Shown here: in pieces, positions 22,710 through 32,140 of the stretch
Layout of the letters: each line of letters starts with the position of its first letter
How positions within the stretch are numbered: position 1 is the stretch's first letter
Source of the DNA: Euglena gracilis
Taxonomy: Eukaryota; Euglenida; Euglenophyceae; Euglenales
NCBI GenBank assembly: GCA_039621445.1
Contig: CP154956.1
Span: 13,350,292-13,414,291 of the forward strand
Length of the DNA stretch: 64,000 nucleotides
Direction: 5' to 3'
Made by a program: the position numbers and the translations under genes
Notes under the pieces: generated by a model
Seen by the model: only the letters and a program-made list of their open reading frames with translations
Told to the model about the DNA's origin: nothing
Database searches by the model: none

Positions 22710-23038
22710 CAGGGGTTTTCCTTTAGTTTTGGACCCCCAGGGGGGAGGGAAGCTGAGCCCCCCCCCCCCCCCGGGGTTCCTCCAGGGGGTGGGATATACT
22801 TTTCGGCGCCGAAGTTTTTTTTTTTAGTTTTGGATCCCACGGGGGGGGGCAGGTGGGTCCGGCTGACCCCCCCCCCCTGGGGTGGGGGATACTTTTCGGC
22901 GCAGATTTTTTTTGAAAAGTGCTATTTTTAAAGCATTTTCGCGATTTTTGGCCATTTTCAGGGACTCGAGACTCCCGGGGCCCCCCAGGGGGTGGGTGGG
23001 GGGACCCCCCCCCCCCCCCCGGTCTTAAAAAACCCCTG
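22710..23038. mobile_element. hAT-like MITE, family E copy 2 (329 bp)
   Basis: Ends CAGGGGTTTTCCTTTAG and GGTCTTAAAAAACCCCTG. Flanks ACTGGAAG (22702-22709) and ACTGGAGG (23039-23046), 7/8 identical. Internal gggatatacttttcggcgcc and tttttggccattttcaggga are shared with 52745-53048. Confidence 0.8.
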
Positions 23039-23248
23039 ACTGGAGGGGGGGTCGGACCCCCCACCTGCAGTATGGAACCCTGGGGGGGGGTTGTGAGCTG
23101 TGTGGTTGGCATGCCTGACGTTCTGCATGTACTGAAGGGGGGAGGTAGGCCGGGATTCGTCGACCCAAGAGCGTCCTGAGACGGCTCTCTTTGTGCCTTC
23201 ACCTGTGCCCCTTGGTCCACATGTAGCCCCAAATGATTATTTGCCGAC

Positions 23249-23281
23249 CCTGACCGGGGCCGACCAGGGCCGACCAGGGAC
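23249..23281. repeat. hAT-type subterminal repeat remnant
   Basis: Three ccgaccaggg-like units, the same unit found at both ends of the 11283-14267 element. No terminal repeat was found beside it, so it may be a fragment of another copy. Confidence 0.4.
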
Positions 23282-23341
23282 CACATTGCCTGTTGATGTT
23301 GATGAGCCTCTCCTCAACCCCTGTTTTTTCGGTGTTCAGCC

Positions 23342-23660
23342 CAGGCTTGCGCTTAGTCGGGTGCCTACCCCACGGGGGGGGGGTGGGTGCTAGGGGCAGG
23401 AACCCCATAGCACCCGATCCGACCCCCCCCCCCGGGGGGGGGGTAGGGTTTTGTGGGGTGCTTGCCCCTAGCAGGCACCCCCCTCCGACCCCGGCGCCGA
23501 AGGCGCCGGGGGCCCGGAAACGGCCATTTTCAATGAAAATTTTCTGGGTCCGGCCCGGACCCCTATCCCCCCCCCCGGGGGGGGGTGTGCCTGCTAGGGG
23601 CAGGCACCCTATAGCACCCACCCCCCCCCCCCCCCCCCCCGGTTGGTAAGCACAAGCATG
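23342..23660. mobile_element. hAT-like MITE, family B copy 2 (319 bp)
   Basis: Ends CAGGCTTGCGCTTAGTCGGG and GGTAAGCACAAGCATG. Perfect 8-bp duplication GTTCAGCC at 23334-23341 and 23661-23668. It carries the ggcgccgaaggcgcc hairpin at about 23493. Lies just upstream of the exon acceptor at 23694, so it is intronic. Confidence 0.92.
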
Positions 23661-23694
23661 GTTCAGCCCCCAAAACCCGACCCCTCCACTTCAG

Positions 23695-25040
23695 GTCCGT
23701 TGCGCCGTGGTCCACGCCTCCACCGGCAGTGACCCGGACGCCCTCGACCGATGGCGGCCGCTGCTGTTTGCGATCGACCGGGCCCGGGGGCGCCTCGACC
23801 ACCACCCGGAGGTGGTGTACGGTGCGCAGGGAATGCCTTAAGCCGGACCCAGCACCTTTTCTCCAGCCAGCATCTCCCGACCGGGCTGTGGATCTCCCCC
23901 CCTCCAGGCTTGTGCTTAGTCGGGCGCCCACCACACAGGGGGGGGGTGCTAGGGGCAGGCACCCTATAGCACCCCATCCGACCCCCAGGGTTTTTGGGGG
24001 GTGCCTGCCCATAACAGCACCCCCCCTCCGACCCTGGTGCCAAAGGCGCCGGGGGCCCAGAAAAGGCCATTTTCAATGAAAATTTTCTGGGTCCCCCCCG
24101 GATCCCCCCCCATGGGGGTGTGCCAGGGTTCGATATAAGGAGGGCGTACATGGTTTAGGTGGGGGGGGGTCCCCCCACCCCCCCCGCCCTCCCGGCCCGC
24201 AGGGGGGGGGTCCGGACCACCCCCCCCACCTGCAAGGGGGGTCCGGACCGACCCTCGGGGGCAAAAATTGACCCCCCCCAAAAAGGGTCAATTTTTTCCT
24301 CCGGCGCTTCGCGCCGAAAATTTTTTGCATTTTTGGCACATTTTTGCCCAAAAAGTGCCCAAAATGGCACTTTTGGTCGTTTTGGGGGGTCAAAAATTTT
24401 CGGCCACCCTGACCGCGCACCTGTTTAGGTGGGGGGGGGTGTCCCCCCCCCCCCCCACCCCTTCCTGGCCCGCGGGGGGGGGGTCCGGAGCACCCCCCCC
24501 CACCTGTCCTTATATCGAACCCTGGGGTGTGCCTGCTAGGGGCAGGCACCCTATTGCACCCCCCCCCCCGGGTCGGGAAGCACAGGCCTGCCCCCCCCCC
24601 CCAGAGGGGTCGAGCGGCCGTCAAGTTTTTTGCAGCCCGGTGAAGCCGGCTGGACCGAAATAGGCGCAAACACTGAAAATTTTTTGAAAAGAGGGTCAAA
24701 AATGCCAAAAATGTCTCTTTTTGAGAGTTTTTTTTTTAAAGGGTTTTCACCCCAAAGTTTTGGCTGAAAAAGTTCACCCCACTCGCATTTGGGCTCTTCT
24801 GCCTGTTTTTGGGTGCTCCCTGTGGTTGTGCAGCCCGGTTGCCAGTGGAACCCCCCCCCAAAGACCCCCCACCCCCCTGGGGGGTCCAGCCAGCTTTTCC
24901 CCAACCAGCAGCGTTTTCCAGTCGGCAAGACTGGACCCGGGGGCGGTCCTTAAGAAATTCCCTGACTGTGTGGTGGGCCGTACGTTCCCAGGCGCCCTGC
25001 GCCTAACACAGCGGCCTTTCAAAACACCCACCCCCCGCAG
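23695..25040 (+). CDS. Two-part exon split by nested elements, unidentified protein
   Basis: Part 1 (23695-23823) follows acceptor ccacttcag and encodes VRCAVVHASTGSDPDALDRW, then RPLLFAIDRARGRLDHHPEV and VYG. Part 2 begins at 24970 and encodes VVGRTFPGALRLTQRPF. Removing 23824-24969 (three bases before CAG to five after CTG of element E3) joins TAC GGT to GTG GTG GGC CGT in frame. A GT donor (gtgcgc at 23822) exists but finds no in-frame AG that keeps VGRTFPG. Strong GC3 bias in both halves. The 3' limit is uncertain (25010-25040). I do not recognise the fold. Confidence 0.65.
23905..24590. mobile_element. Family B copy 3, middle layer of nest
   Basis: Ends CAGGCTTGTGCTTAGTCGGG and GGGAAGCACAGGCCTG. 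Flanks are CCCCCCTC and CCCCCCCC, 7/8 but low complexity. Without the inner element it is about 285 bp and collinear with the copies at 13710 and 23342, including gggcaggcaccctatagcac and the ggcgcc hairpin. Confidence 0.8.
24124..24524. mobile_element. Family D element, innermost layer (401 bp)
   Basis: Ends CAGGGTTCGATATAAGG and CCTTATATCGAACCCTG. Perfect 8-bp duplication GGGTGTGC at 24116-24123 and 24525-24532. Contains ccggcgcttcgcgccg (24301-24316) and an aaaatggcacttttggtcgt segment. It interrupts family-B sequence, giving relative insertion ages. Confidence 0.9.
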
Positions 25041-25099
25041 GAAAAGCAATTGTCAGCATTTCCCCCATATAAGCATACCACAAATTAAAAGAAAAAAAA

Positions 25100-25114
25100 C
25101 AGTTCGCGTGCACG

Positions 25115-25155
<41 letters not shown>

Positions 25156-25463
25156 CTCCTCCCTTACTCATCGAACCCTGGGTCCGATGCCCCCCCCCCC
25201 CAGGCCATTGGAGTCAACATGCCCCTCCGAAGTTGGCCCGGCCTGTTGAGAGCAAAGCAGTCTGGACCAATGAACTGGGGGGAAGGTATACTCTTTCACA
25301 CATGTTTGACACACATTCACATCCACATTCACATTCTTATGTGCGCGCATGTGTGTGTGCGTGTGCGTGTGCGTGTGTGTGCGTGGATGTGTGTGTGTGT
25401 GCGCGCGCGCACACACACACACACCACACGCACGCACACACACACACACACACACACAAACAT

Positions 25464-25494
<31 letters not shown>

Positions 25495-25510
25495 CACACA
25501 CAGCGGCATT
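25100..25510. repeat. CA/TG/CG microsatellites
   Basis: Alternating (ca)n, (tg)n and (gc)n tracts at 25125-25155, 25340-25470 and 25475-25502. H/T or C/V open frames here are artefacts. Confidence 0.9.
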
Positions 25511-25566
25511 TTTGTGCGCTCCTGTGTGCGCCAGCACGGTGATCCCAACCATGCCGGGGTAAACTT

Positions 25567-25768
25567 CGGTCCGGTGCAGCGCGGCCCCACCGGGGACCTA
25601 CGAGGCTGGGCGGTACGTGCGGGGGCCTGCGGTCTGTCTTGGCACAACTGTCCTCCGGGTCGCTCAGGACCGCCTGTGCCGCCAGGGGGATTGCGCGGAC
25701 CCCGACGGGGACGGTCGGGGGTTGGCCCAGCGCGGAGCGCACAGGCACCACTGTGGCAAAGCTCGGAA
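25567..25768 (+). CDS. Exon with Cys-rich, DPDGDG-containing segment
   Basis: One + frame is open and protein-like: SVRCSAAPPGTYEAGRYVRG, then PAVCLGTTVLRVAQDRLCRQ and GDCADPDGDGRGLAQRGAHR. The DxDxDG core resembles a calcium-binding loop, but no complete EF-hand or thrombospondin-type repeat can be delimited, so that is only a hint. GC3-rich. Splice limits are unclear: possible starts near 25580; possible donors gtacgt at 25612 or gtatgc at 25791. Another + frame is also open over the same bases. Confidence 0.5.
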
Positions 25769-25884
25769 GCCAAGCTGTTTGTCTGTATGCAATATGTATA
25801 TATGTTTGTATTTATTTGCATGTGTTTAATATGTATGTATGCATGCTTTTGTATGTGTTTGTGTACGCATTTAGGTATGTATTA

Positions 25885-26840
25885 CTCCCCCAAAATAAGA
25901 CCGCCCCCAAAAGGACCCCCCTGATGGCGCAAAGCGCTGGGGACATTGAAAATTTTCTCTAACAAAGTTACCAAAAACCCCAATTTCATGTGCAAAAAGA
26001 TGAAATGGCGATTTTTTCCTTCAGATTTTCGAAGTGCAAAAAAGCATGGTAAATGGCAACTTACACCAATTTACACATGGTGCGAAGGGCCGAGGGAAAA
26101 AAATTTAGTGTTTTGGGGAACCTGAAAGAATGATGTTATTTCGGAACTAGGTCGGTCAAGAAAAACCCCAAAATAACCCCCCCCCCCAAGTGGTTTCCCA
26201 GCAACGGCTCTATACCCCCCCTGACAGCACAAAAAAAACATACCCCCCCATTTTTTTCTTCAGTTTTTGTGGCAGCCATAACTTCGGCTGTGCACCATGT
26301 TGAGGTCCCGGACATACTCCATATTGTTGCCTGTGAAATACCCATCCAAAAATGTCTCTGTGCATTTTCCTCGATTCCCCCTCCACCCCGAGTTATGGGC
26401 CCCTCAAAAGTGCTCCGCACACAACAAGCGAAAATTTTGAAAAACATGGATTTTGGGCCCTGTTGGAATAATAAACAGCTCACCACTCGGGAACCCTGAG
26501 GAGTTGGGCTCTGGAACTTGGTGGGTCGGATTGGCCATGAAACAGGCTTCAAAAAATATCTACATCAAATTTTGCCATCTCGACACCCAGAAAAAGTTAT
26601 TTTATGGTTTTTGGGGCCAGCTCCAAAAAAATTTAGCCCTTTTTGTGTGGGAAACACACATTTTTTTAGGTTTTCCAACACAAAAAGGGCTAAATTTTTT
26701 GGAGCTGGCCCAAAAACCATAAAATAACTTTTTCTGGGTGTCGAGATGGCAAATTTTGATGTTTTTTTGAAGCCTATTTCATGGCCAATCCGACCCACCA
26801 AGTTCCATGAATGTAAGACTGGGTCTTATTTGGGGGGGGG
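25885..26840. mobile_element. TIR element, family N (AAATAAGACC ends)
   Basis: Left ACTCCCCCAAAATAAGACC and right GGTCTTATTTGGGGGGGGAG are inverted. The target duplication is unclear. Contains the long palindrome at 26513-26810. A related element with better ends lies at 51091-51507. Confidence 0.45.
26513..26810. repeat. Near-perfect 300-bp palindrome
   Basis: From ctggaacttggtgggtcgga the sequence reads into a centre near 26660 and returns as tccgacccaccaagttcca. Arms are about 140 bp with few mismatches (atcaaattttgccatctcga / tcgagatggcaaattttgat). A transcript would form a long hairpin. The overlapping open frames on both strands are mirror images of each other. Confidence 0.95.
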
Positions 26841-26880
26841 AGTTTATCATACAAATGCACATATATGCAAAACTGTACAT

Positions 26881-27097
26881 ATTATGTGTGATATAATTCT
26901 TTTGCGAGTCCAGTGCCGTAAAAGATATAATTTGTCATTGGGCTTGGTGGTCCACAAAGCTTGTGGCACACTGCAAGTCAATTCCTTTTGCAGAACAGCA
27001 TGCCCTGAGGCAAGTATACATGAATTTGTATTTTTGACCAAGCTTGCCGACATTGATGACGATGCCCCATGGCCAGCAAGGGTTGTAGTGCACTAAC
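26881..27097 (+). pseudogene. Possible helicase-like remnant
   Basis: One frame reads RVQCRKRYNLSLGLVVHKAC then GTLQ, resembling the PIF1/Helitron-type motif (LxLAxAxTxHKxQGxTL) with the QG altered to CG. The following FVFLTKLADIDDDAPWPARV ends in a stop at 27097. Codon use is unlike the GC-rich exons. The match is weak and from memory. Confidence 0.25.
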
Positions 27098-27224
27098 AGT
27101 GCCCCACCCGAAGCCCACCTCAACGTCTCGACGTTCTTGTGAACTCAAATGGGGCGGGACTCAAGGGCGTAAATTGAAAACCTCAAAACAGTAAAGTTTT
27201 TATTAAGTAAGTAGTCATTAATTA

Positions 27225-27350
27225 TGTGAAAGAAAGCATTTAATTATATTTATATTTATATTATATTTTATATAATAATATACAATTTTATAATTTAACA
27301 TATATTTTATTGTTATATTTATTATTAAATTTATGTGTTTATTAATTTTT
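27225..27350. repeat. AT-rich tract
   Basis: Almost pure A/T sequence of ta/ttt words without clean period. Confidence 0.85.
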
Positions 27351-27420
27351 GAGGTTTTTGAGGTCAATTTTCTCAAACACGTGCTCGTTCCATGTCTTCT
27401 GTTGCCTCTTTTTTTCGAAG

Positions 27421-27564
27421 TCCACGCGTCCCCCCACTCTGCGCTGTCCGCTGAGCCGGGCACCCTGTTCGTCCTGCAGACCCACGCTGCGCACCGCCTC
27501 AGCCTGTTCTCCCGAGTTGCGGGCGAAGAGGACCGCAGCTGCCCCTCTCCCCTTGGCCCTTGGG
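27421..27564 (+). CDS. Exon, unidentified protein
   Basis: A T-rich tract and AG (27419-27420) precede a GC-rich frame reading VHASPHSALSAEPGTLFVLQ then THAAHRLSLFSRVAGEEDRS. A candidate donor gttagg is at 27565. Codons are GC3-biased and no stop occurs until TAG at 27567. It starts in phase 2. Coding is likely; family unknown. Confidence 0.6.
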
Positions 27565-28073
27565 GTTAGGGGTGGAGGCCTCTGCTGCTGCCTGGCCTCT
27601 GCTTCTTCAAGCATAGGTTCTTTTTTTTGGTTGTTGCGCTACGTCTGGATGCCAGCTGTCTTTTTCACTTGGGAGCTCTCGATTAATTGGTGCAGTTGAA
27701 TTCCCGATGTTTCTCAGCTGGTGTAATGCGCACTTCTGGGGCTTTGTTTGGAAAAACCAGGTGCACCTGCAATCTGGAAGACACAGAAGCCACAGAAGAA
27801 TGCCAGGAAAATTGAATTGCCGTTTTTGCAAGTTTTCAATAATGGGATGCAAATATTTCACCACCCTTTCCCGGAAGTCAGTTTCTTAAACCATTTCTGT
27901 CACGTCTATGCTTCCGACCACACCCCCTGGTATTTTAATATTTATCATCATAATTTACGATTCATTGTTTATATTTATTTTTTATTTGTTTGGTTGGTTG
28001 TTTGTTTGTTTATTTTTTATTTATTTGTTTCTTTAATTTAATTATTCATATTTTCATTTATCTTTATCTTTAT

Positions 28074-28074
<1 letters not shown>

Positions 28075-28152
<78 letters not shown>

Positions 28153-28265
28153 ATTCATCTATCATTTTCGCCCTCGTCGTCGTCACAATCATCATCATCA
28201 TCGTCGTCGTCGTCGTCGCCGCCGCCGCCGTCATCACCACCATCACCACCACCACCATCACCATT
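28075..28265. repeat. (TTTA)n and trinucleotide microsatellites
   Basis: About eighteen ttta units at 28077-28150, then (atc/gtc/gcc/acc)n from 28190 to 28263. Remainder of 27570-28380 shows no feature. Confidence 0.95.
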
Positions 28266-28387
28266 TGTTATTTATTATGAATTTATGCAAGCCGTTGCCT
28301 CTTCTCCCTGCCTCAGCCTCAACCATGGCGGATGCTGGTGAGTGTGTTTCTAACCCCCCTCCCCAACACACGCTTTCGGTCACCGCA

Positions 28388-28690
28388 ATATGGTACAAAA
28401 ATTTGTCCGGCGCCTGTCGGGGTCCCTGTCGCTCGCCGACCTGTCACCTGCGGCCGTGGTCACGATCCCCGGGTTGCGGCGACAGGCGGCTTGGGCCAGG
28501 CCAAGGTTTGGGCGGCAGCGGCGCGCGCGACGTGCTGCTGCCCGCCCACCCGCTGTTCCGCGTGCGGCCGCGGCCCGAGCCGCCGCCGCTGCCGCCGGTG
28601 GGGCCCCGCCACGACGTCGTCTTCCTGGAGGAGGTCCTCGGCCAGGGGTCCGCGCAGGACCATCTGGCATCCACTGGATCCATCACACTG
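28388..28690 (+). CDS. Exon with an apparent frameshift, unidentified protein
   Basis: The first half in one frame reads VQKFVRRLSGSLSLADLSPA then AVVTIPGLRRQAAW. The second half in the +1-shifted frame reads ARDVLLPAHPLFRVRPRPEP then PVGPRHDVVFLEEVLGQ. Both halves have strong GC3 bias and the switch falls at about 28480-28520, too close for an intron. Either a 1-base indel (assembly error or mutation), or the first half is not coding and the exon starts after the ggcggcag at 28518. No GT donor fits the 3' end. Confidence 0.5.
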
Positions 28691-29012
28691 TGTCATGGCC
28701 AACCTCCCCAAGACGCAGCCTGTTATTGACACCCACCCACCCACCCACCCACCCACCCACCCACCCACCTACCCCCATGCCAAAACAGCATTTTCGGAAT
28801 ATCAATTGTCAGGTGCCAAAGCTTTGAATTGCTGTGAGGCAGCGAAATTTTGTTGATTTTGTTGATCAGATCCATCATGACAAATGCCTTTTCTCTCAAC
28901 TTTGAGGATTTGGCACAATATTTTTGCCCAATCTAACCCCCCGAAATATAAAGTCCCAATGCAAAGCCCGCCAATGTTGCAAGAAAAAGGAGGAACATCT
29001 TGGGTGGATGCA

Positions 29013-29180
29013 CCTCCCCCCCATGCCCAATGAACGCCCTTGCCCAATGAACAGGGGGTGTTTGGACCGTCTAGATTGTCACCACAATCCTTATCTACAC
29101 AGCCCCATGCCCAATGAACGCCCCCTGTTCGGACCGTCTAGAATGTCACCTTTAGTGTTCATTGGGCTTGGGGGGGAAAT
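29013..29180. mobile_element. Dispersed TIR repeat family J, copy 1
   Basis: Begins cccatgcccaatgaacgccc and ends gttcattgggcttggggggg. The internal tgttcggaccgtctagat occurs twice. Nearly identical to 43368-43550. Target duplications not resolved. Confidence 0.7.
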
Positions 29181-29369
29181 AATTTTCCACCAGAATTCCT
29201 CCCTTTGGACAAAACCCACATTTTTTTTTGAAAAACAAAGGTGGTACACCACCAAATTTTGGTATATAATTGGCATCTGACTGCAGATGAAGGCAAAGTT
29301 TGTATTGGTCGCATTGGTCTGCTTCATATGCCCTCGTTCGCATTTGAGCCACCGGGTGGCCCTGCCCGG

Positions 29370-29650
29370 CCCATGCCCGGCCCATGCCCGGCCCGTGCTC
29401 AGCTCGTGCCCGGCCCATGCCCGGCCCGTGCTCAGCTCGTGCCCGGGCCGTGCTCAGCTCGTGCCCGGCCCGTGCTCAGCTCGTGCCCGGGCCGTGCTCA
29501 GCTCGTGCCCGGCCCGTGCTCGGCTCGTGCCCGGCCCATGCCCGGCCCGTGCTCAGCTCGTGCCCGGCCCATGCCCGGCCCGTGCTCGGCTCGTGCCCGG
29601 CCCATGCCCGGCCCGTGCTCAGCTCGTGCCCGGCCCGTGCTCAGCTCGTG
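29370..29650. repeat. 16-bp minisatellite (GTGCCCGGCCC / GTGCTCAGCTC)
   Basis: About seventeen units of two alternating 16-bp forms, cgtgctcagctcgtgc and ccggcccatgcccggc. It is open in all frames; one frame runs into the exon that follows at 29645. Confidence 0.95.
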
Positions 29651-29851
29651 CCCGGGCCGCCTGCCGCCGAGGGGGAGACTGCCCCCACCGGCGGGCTCTG
29701 GGCTGGCGGCGGCGGCGAGGTGGAGGCCACCCTGAAGGGCATGGAGCGGTGCCCCGCGGACGTTGTGCCCGGGCCTTCCCACTCCCGCCCCCCTGCGCCC
29801 GGCTTCCCCGCCGCGGTGGGCGGGCGGAACCACTCCCGGACGACCTGCTGA
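29645..29851 (+). CDS. Possible terminal exon, Gly/Pro-rich
   Basis: The gctcag ending 29644 can serve as acceptor. The frame CTC GTG CCC GGG CCG reads VPGPPAAEGETAPTGGLWAG then GGGEVEATLKGMERCPADVV and ends at TGA 29849-29851. A second frame is also open near the end (EPLPDDLLNN followed by gtgtgg, a donor), so the true 3' end is ambiguous: the gene either stops here or continues into the armadillo region. In frame with the upstream minisatellite. Confidence 0.45.
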   Translation, partial: LVPGPPAAEGETAPTGGLWAGGGGEVEATLKGMERCPADVVPGPSHSRPPAPGFPAAVGGRNHSRTTC

Positions 29852-30432
29852 ACAATGTGTGGAAAGCACACATGCCGCACCTCACAGGGTGAGGGAGCAC
29901 TGTTTCTTCACATGGCGATGCCCCAAGAAGGCCAGGTCCAAACGACCACGCCTTCCATTTTGACAGACGTTGCCCCCGGCCCCAAACCCACCCCCTTCCT
30001 GACAACTGAAGTACAATCCTCCACGGCGAGCGACCGGGGAATGTGTGGGAAGCAATGCCTTTTTGAGCGCGGGACCCCCCCCCAACCAAAAAACCCCTGT
30101 TTGGGCAGGTAGACCCCCTGGGGGGAGTCGTGTGTGGGTGAGCTTTCAAGAAAAGGTTGGGCGGGCCATGAGGAATCCCTTGCCTTGGTATGTCGAAAAT
30201 TGGCACATTGTGTTCTAATGTTTGTTGTGGCATTCTCAGGCAAAGTCACCCGGGGGAGGAGAAACCACAAACACCTTCTTGGTGTTTATTTTCTTGTTTT
30301 ATTGCAAATGATATATTGTATTATTGTTTTATTGTTGTATTATTTTTTTCTGCTCTTAGTTTGTGTTGATGTCTTTTTTGGGCTTTTTTTGAGAGTGCAT
30401 GCCCCCCCCCCCCGAAGCCACCCACCCCTCAG

Positions 30433-30935
30433 GGGGGGATGCGGGGGCCCGGCAGAAGTGCAGGAGGTGGGCTGCGCCCTGCTGGCCCAGGTCGCTACCA
30501 CGGCGGAGGGGCGCCAGCGCATCATGGACTGTGCCGGCCCATGGGTCGTGCTCATACCATTGCTTAACACCTGTCCCACCCCACCCCCGGGGGGTGACTG
30601 ACTGGTTTTTTCAGAGTGACTGACTGGTTTTCTGGCCAAGAGCCCCCTTCCCCCCCCCCCCCCCCCGGAGGGTGGGGTAGGCCCGAAATTCGGCGCCAGA
30701 AATTTTTTGGAATTTTTGAGACTTTTTTTTGGCAATAGTGCTTTGCCAACATAAGCGCATTCAGGAGTGGTCGATCCCCCTGGGGGGGGGTAAAGTGACT
30801 GACTGGTTTTTTTCAGAGTGGAAAGTGACCTCCCCGGGGGGGGGGGGGTCGCTAAGCAATGGTATGGTCGTGCTGCAGGCGCTGCGGACGGGGCACGCGG
30901 GGTCCAGCGGGGCCCTCGGCCGGCTGCCAGCAATT
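30433..30935 (+). CDS. Armadillo-repeat exon, split by MITE C2
   Basis: Part 1 (30433-30549) encodes AEVQEVGCALLAQVATTAEG then RQRIMDCAGPWV. Part 2 (30872 to about 30935) encodes LQALRTGHAGSSGALGRL. Removing 30550-30871 joins TGG GTC GT to G CTG CAG in frame and yields a textbook armadillo unit (EVQExGCxALxxxA..., I..AG...VL.AL). Armadillo repeats stack as three-helix units that bind extended peptides. In protists such proteins are often cytoskeletal or flagellar, but nothing here fixes the role. The acceptor is the ccctcag ending 30432. A degenerate second copy lies at 31480. Confidence 0.8.
30553..30866. mobile_element. hAT-like MITE, family C copy 2, inside a codon (314 bp)
   Basis: Ends CATACCATTGCTTA and TAAGCAATGGTATG are a perfect 14-bp inverted repeat. 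Perfect 8-bp duplication GTCGTGCT at 30545-30552 and 30867-30874. No GT...AG pair at the ends would restore the armadillo frame exactly. Removing three bases of the left copy plus five of the right does. Confidence 0.93.
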
Positions 30936-31439
30936 GGGATGTTCTTCGAAGGGGCCGGGGGGGGGGGGCTCCGGAAAAGTGTGGCACAGTTGTGCGCCGG
31001 TGTGCATTTCATTGGTTTGAATGATTTCATTGGTTTCATCAGGATTGGTTTGGCTCGCGAAGCCGAAACTTGTGCGTCCTTTTAAACATTTTCCCAAACG
31101 GTTTGTGGATTTGTAGGTACCGTCGGGAGAATGATACGTAGAGACAATCGGTGGAAAACCCCAATGAACGAGAAAAAAGATCAAAGGGTCGTTGAGTTAG
31201 TGGCGGGAATTCCAGAAATAGTCCAGTGAAAGTCTTTCACCTTTTGGTTTCTTTGATTCAACTTCTTTTTCCTTCTTTGCGGCACTGATTCTCCCCACGC
31301 CGGTTTTCACTTCTGCAATTTTATCGCCCGCAAAAATTCCAGTGCCGAATTTGCGGGCACCGATCCGTCAAGAAATTCGCCTTGTATTGCACACCCCAAT
31401 CCAGGGCGTATAGGAATACCTGCAACCCTATGGATGGTG

Positions 31440-32140
31440 GCTGGGGTAGACCGCCCCCACCCTCATCACCTCAGGGGGGGGGGGATGCGGGGCCCGGCAG
31501 AAGTGCAGGAGGAGGGGCCCAGGGTCGCTAACACGGCGGAGGGATGAGCGTGGACTTGCTTTTCACCATTGCTTAAAATGCAAGGGGGAACTGATGGTTT
31601 GTCAGATGAGGGGATGGCATGACGGAGAAGTGGAATTGGGGGGGGGTGTAAACAACATATGTCGTGGTAAGTGCTGAAGGTGGATGCAGGGGGGGGGGGG
31701 GCTAAGTGGTACGGGAGGGCAATTGTGCGGTGGGGGGCGGGGGGGGGGGGCCGGAAATTGGGGGAAGGGGCGGGGGGGGGGGGGGACAGTGTGGCACAGT
31801 TGTGCGCCGTTGTGCATTTCATTGGTTTGACTGATTTCATTTTTCATCAGGTTGGTTTGCTTGGTCCGTAGTTTGGCCGTCGGTTTGTGATTTTCCCCAG
31901 GGGTGAGTGGGGGTCGTGAGTTGTGGTTCCCGAATGTGGAAAAAAGATCAAAGGTGGGTTCTGGGGTGATTCCAGTCCAGTGAAATTTGGTTCTTTGACA
32001 CTTCCTTTTTCGTCTTCTGCTGAATTTAGCGGTTTCAGTATTTGACGATAAAATTCGCCTTGTATGCACAATCCAATGTGGCGTATTGTATACCTACCTA
32101 TGGTGGTGCTGGGTAGAACCGCCCCCACCCTCATCAGGCT
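31440..32140. repeat. Contracted tandem duplicate of the armadillo exon region
   Basis: The segment 30400-31478 is repeated in shortened form at 31478-32138. Matches include cagaagtgcaggagg / gtcgctaacacggcggaggg (exon remnant, now with frame-breaking deletions), accattgctta (MITE end), tgtggcacagttgtgcgccg, and ccgcccccaccctcatca. The second copy has lost about 400 bp and its exon is dead (stop after TAEG). Evidence of unequal exchange. Confidence 0.8.

Larger units (their letters stand above)
23827..24964. mobile_element. Family E copy 3, outer shell of triple nest
   Basis: Ends CAGGGAATGCCTTAAGCCGG and GGTCCTTAAGAAATTCCCTG. Flanks ACGGTGCG (23819-23826) and ACTGTGTG (24965-24972) agree at 6/8. 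It contains element B3 (23905-24590), which contains element D (24124-24524). The shell itself is only about 450 bp, typical of the family. Confidence 0.7.

Noticed and set aside
25600-25720. EF-hand at DPDGDG
   Set aside because: Only the DxDxDG core is present; flanking helices and the -Z glutamate are not recognisable.
29370-29650. Minisatellite as a CRISPR array
   Set aside because: Units are contiguous 16-mers without unique spacers, in a eukaryotic context.
30846-30935. Spliceosomal intron from gtcgtg (30545) to gctgcag (30878) in the armadillo exon
   Set aside because: Possible in phase, but it would delete VVLQ from an otherwise perfect armadillo repeat, while excision at the target duplication keeps it; left as the less likely alternative.
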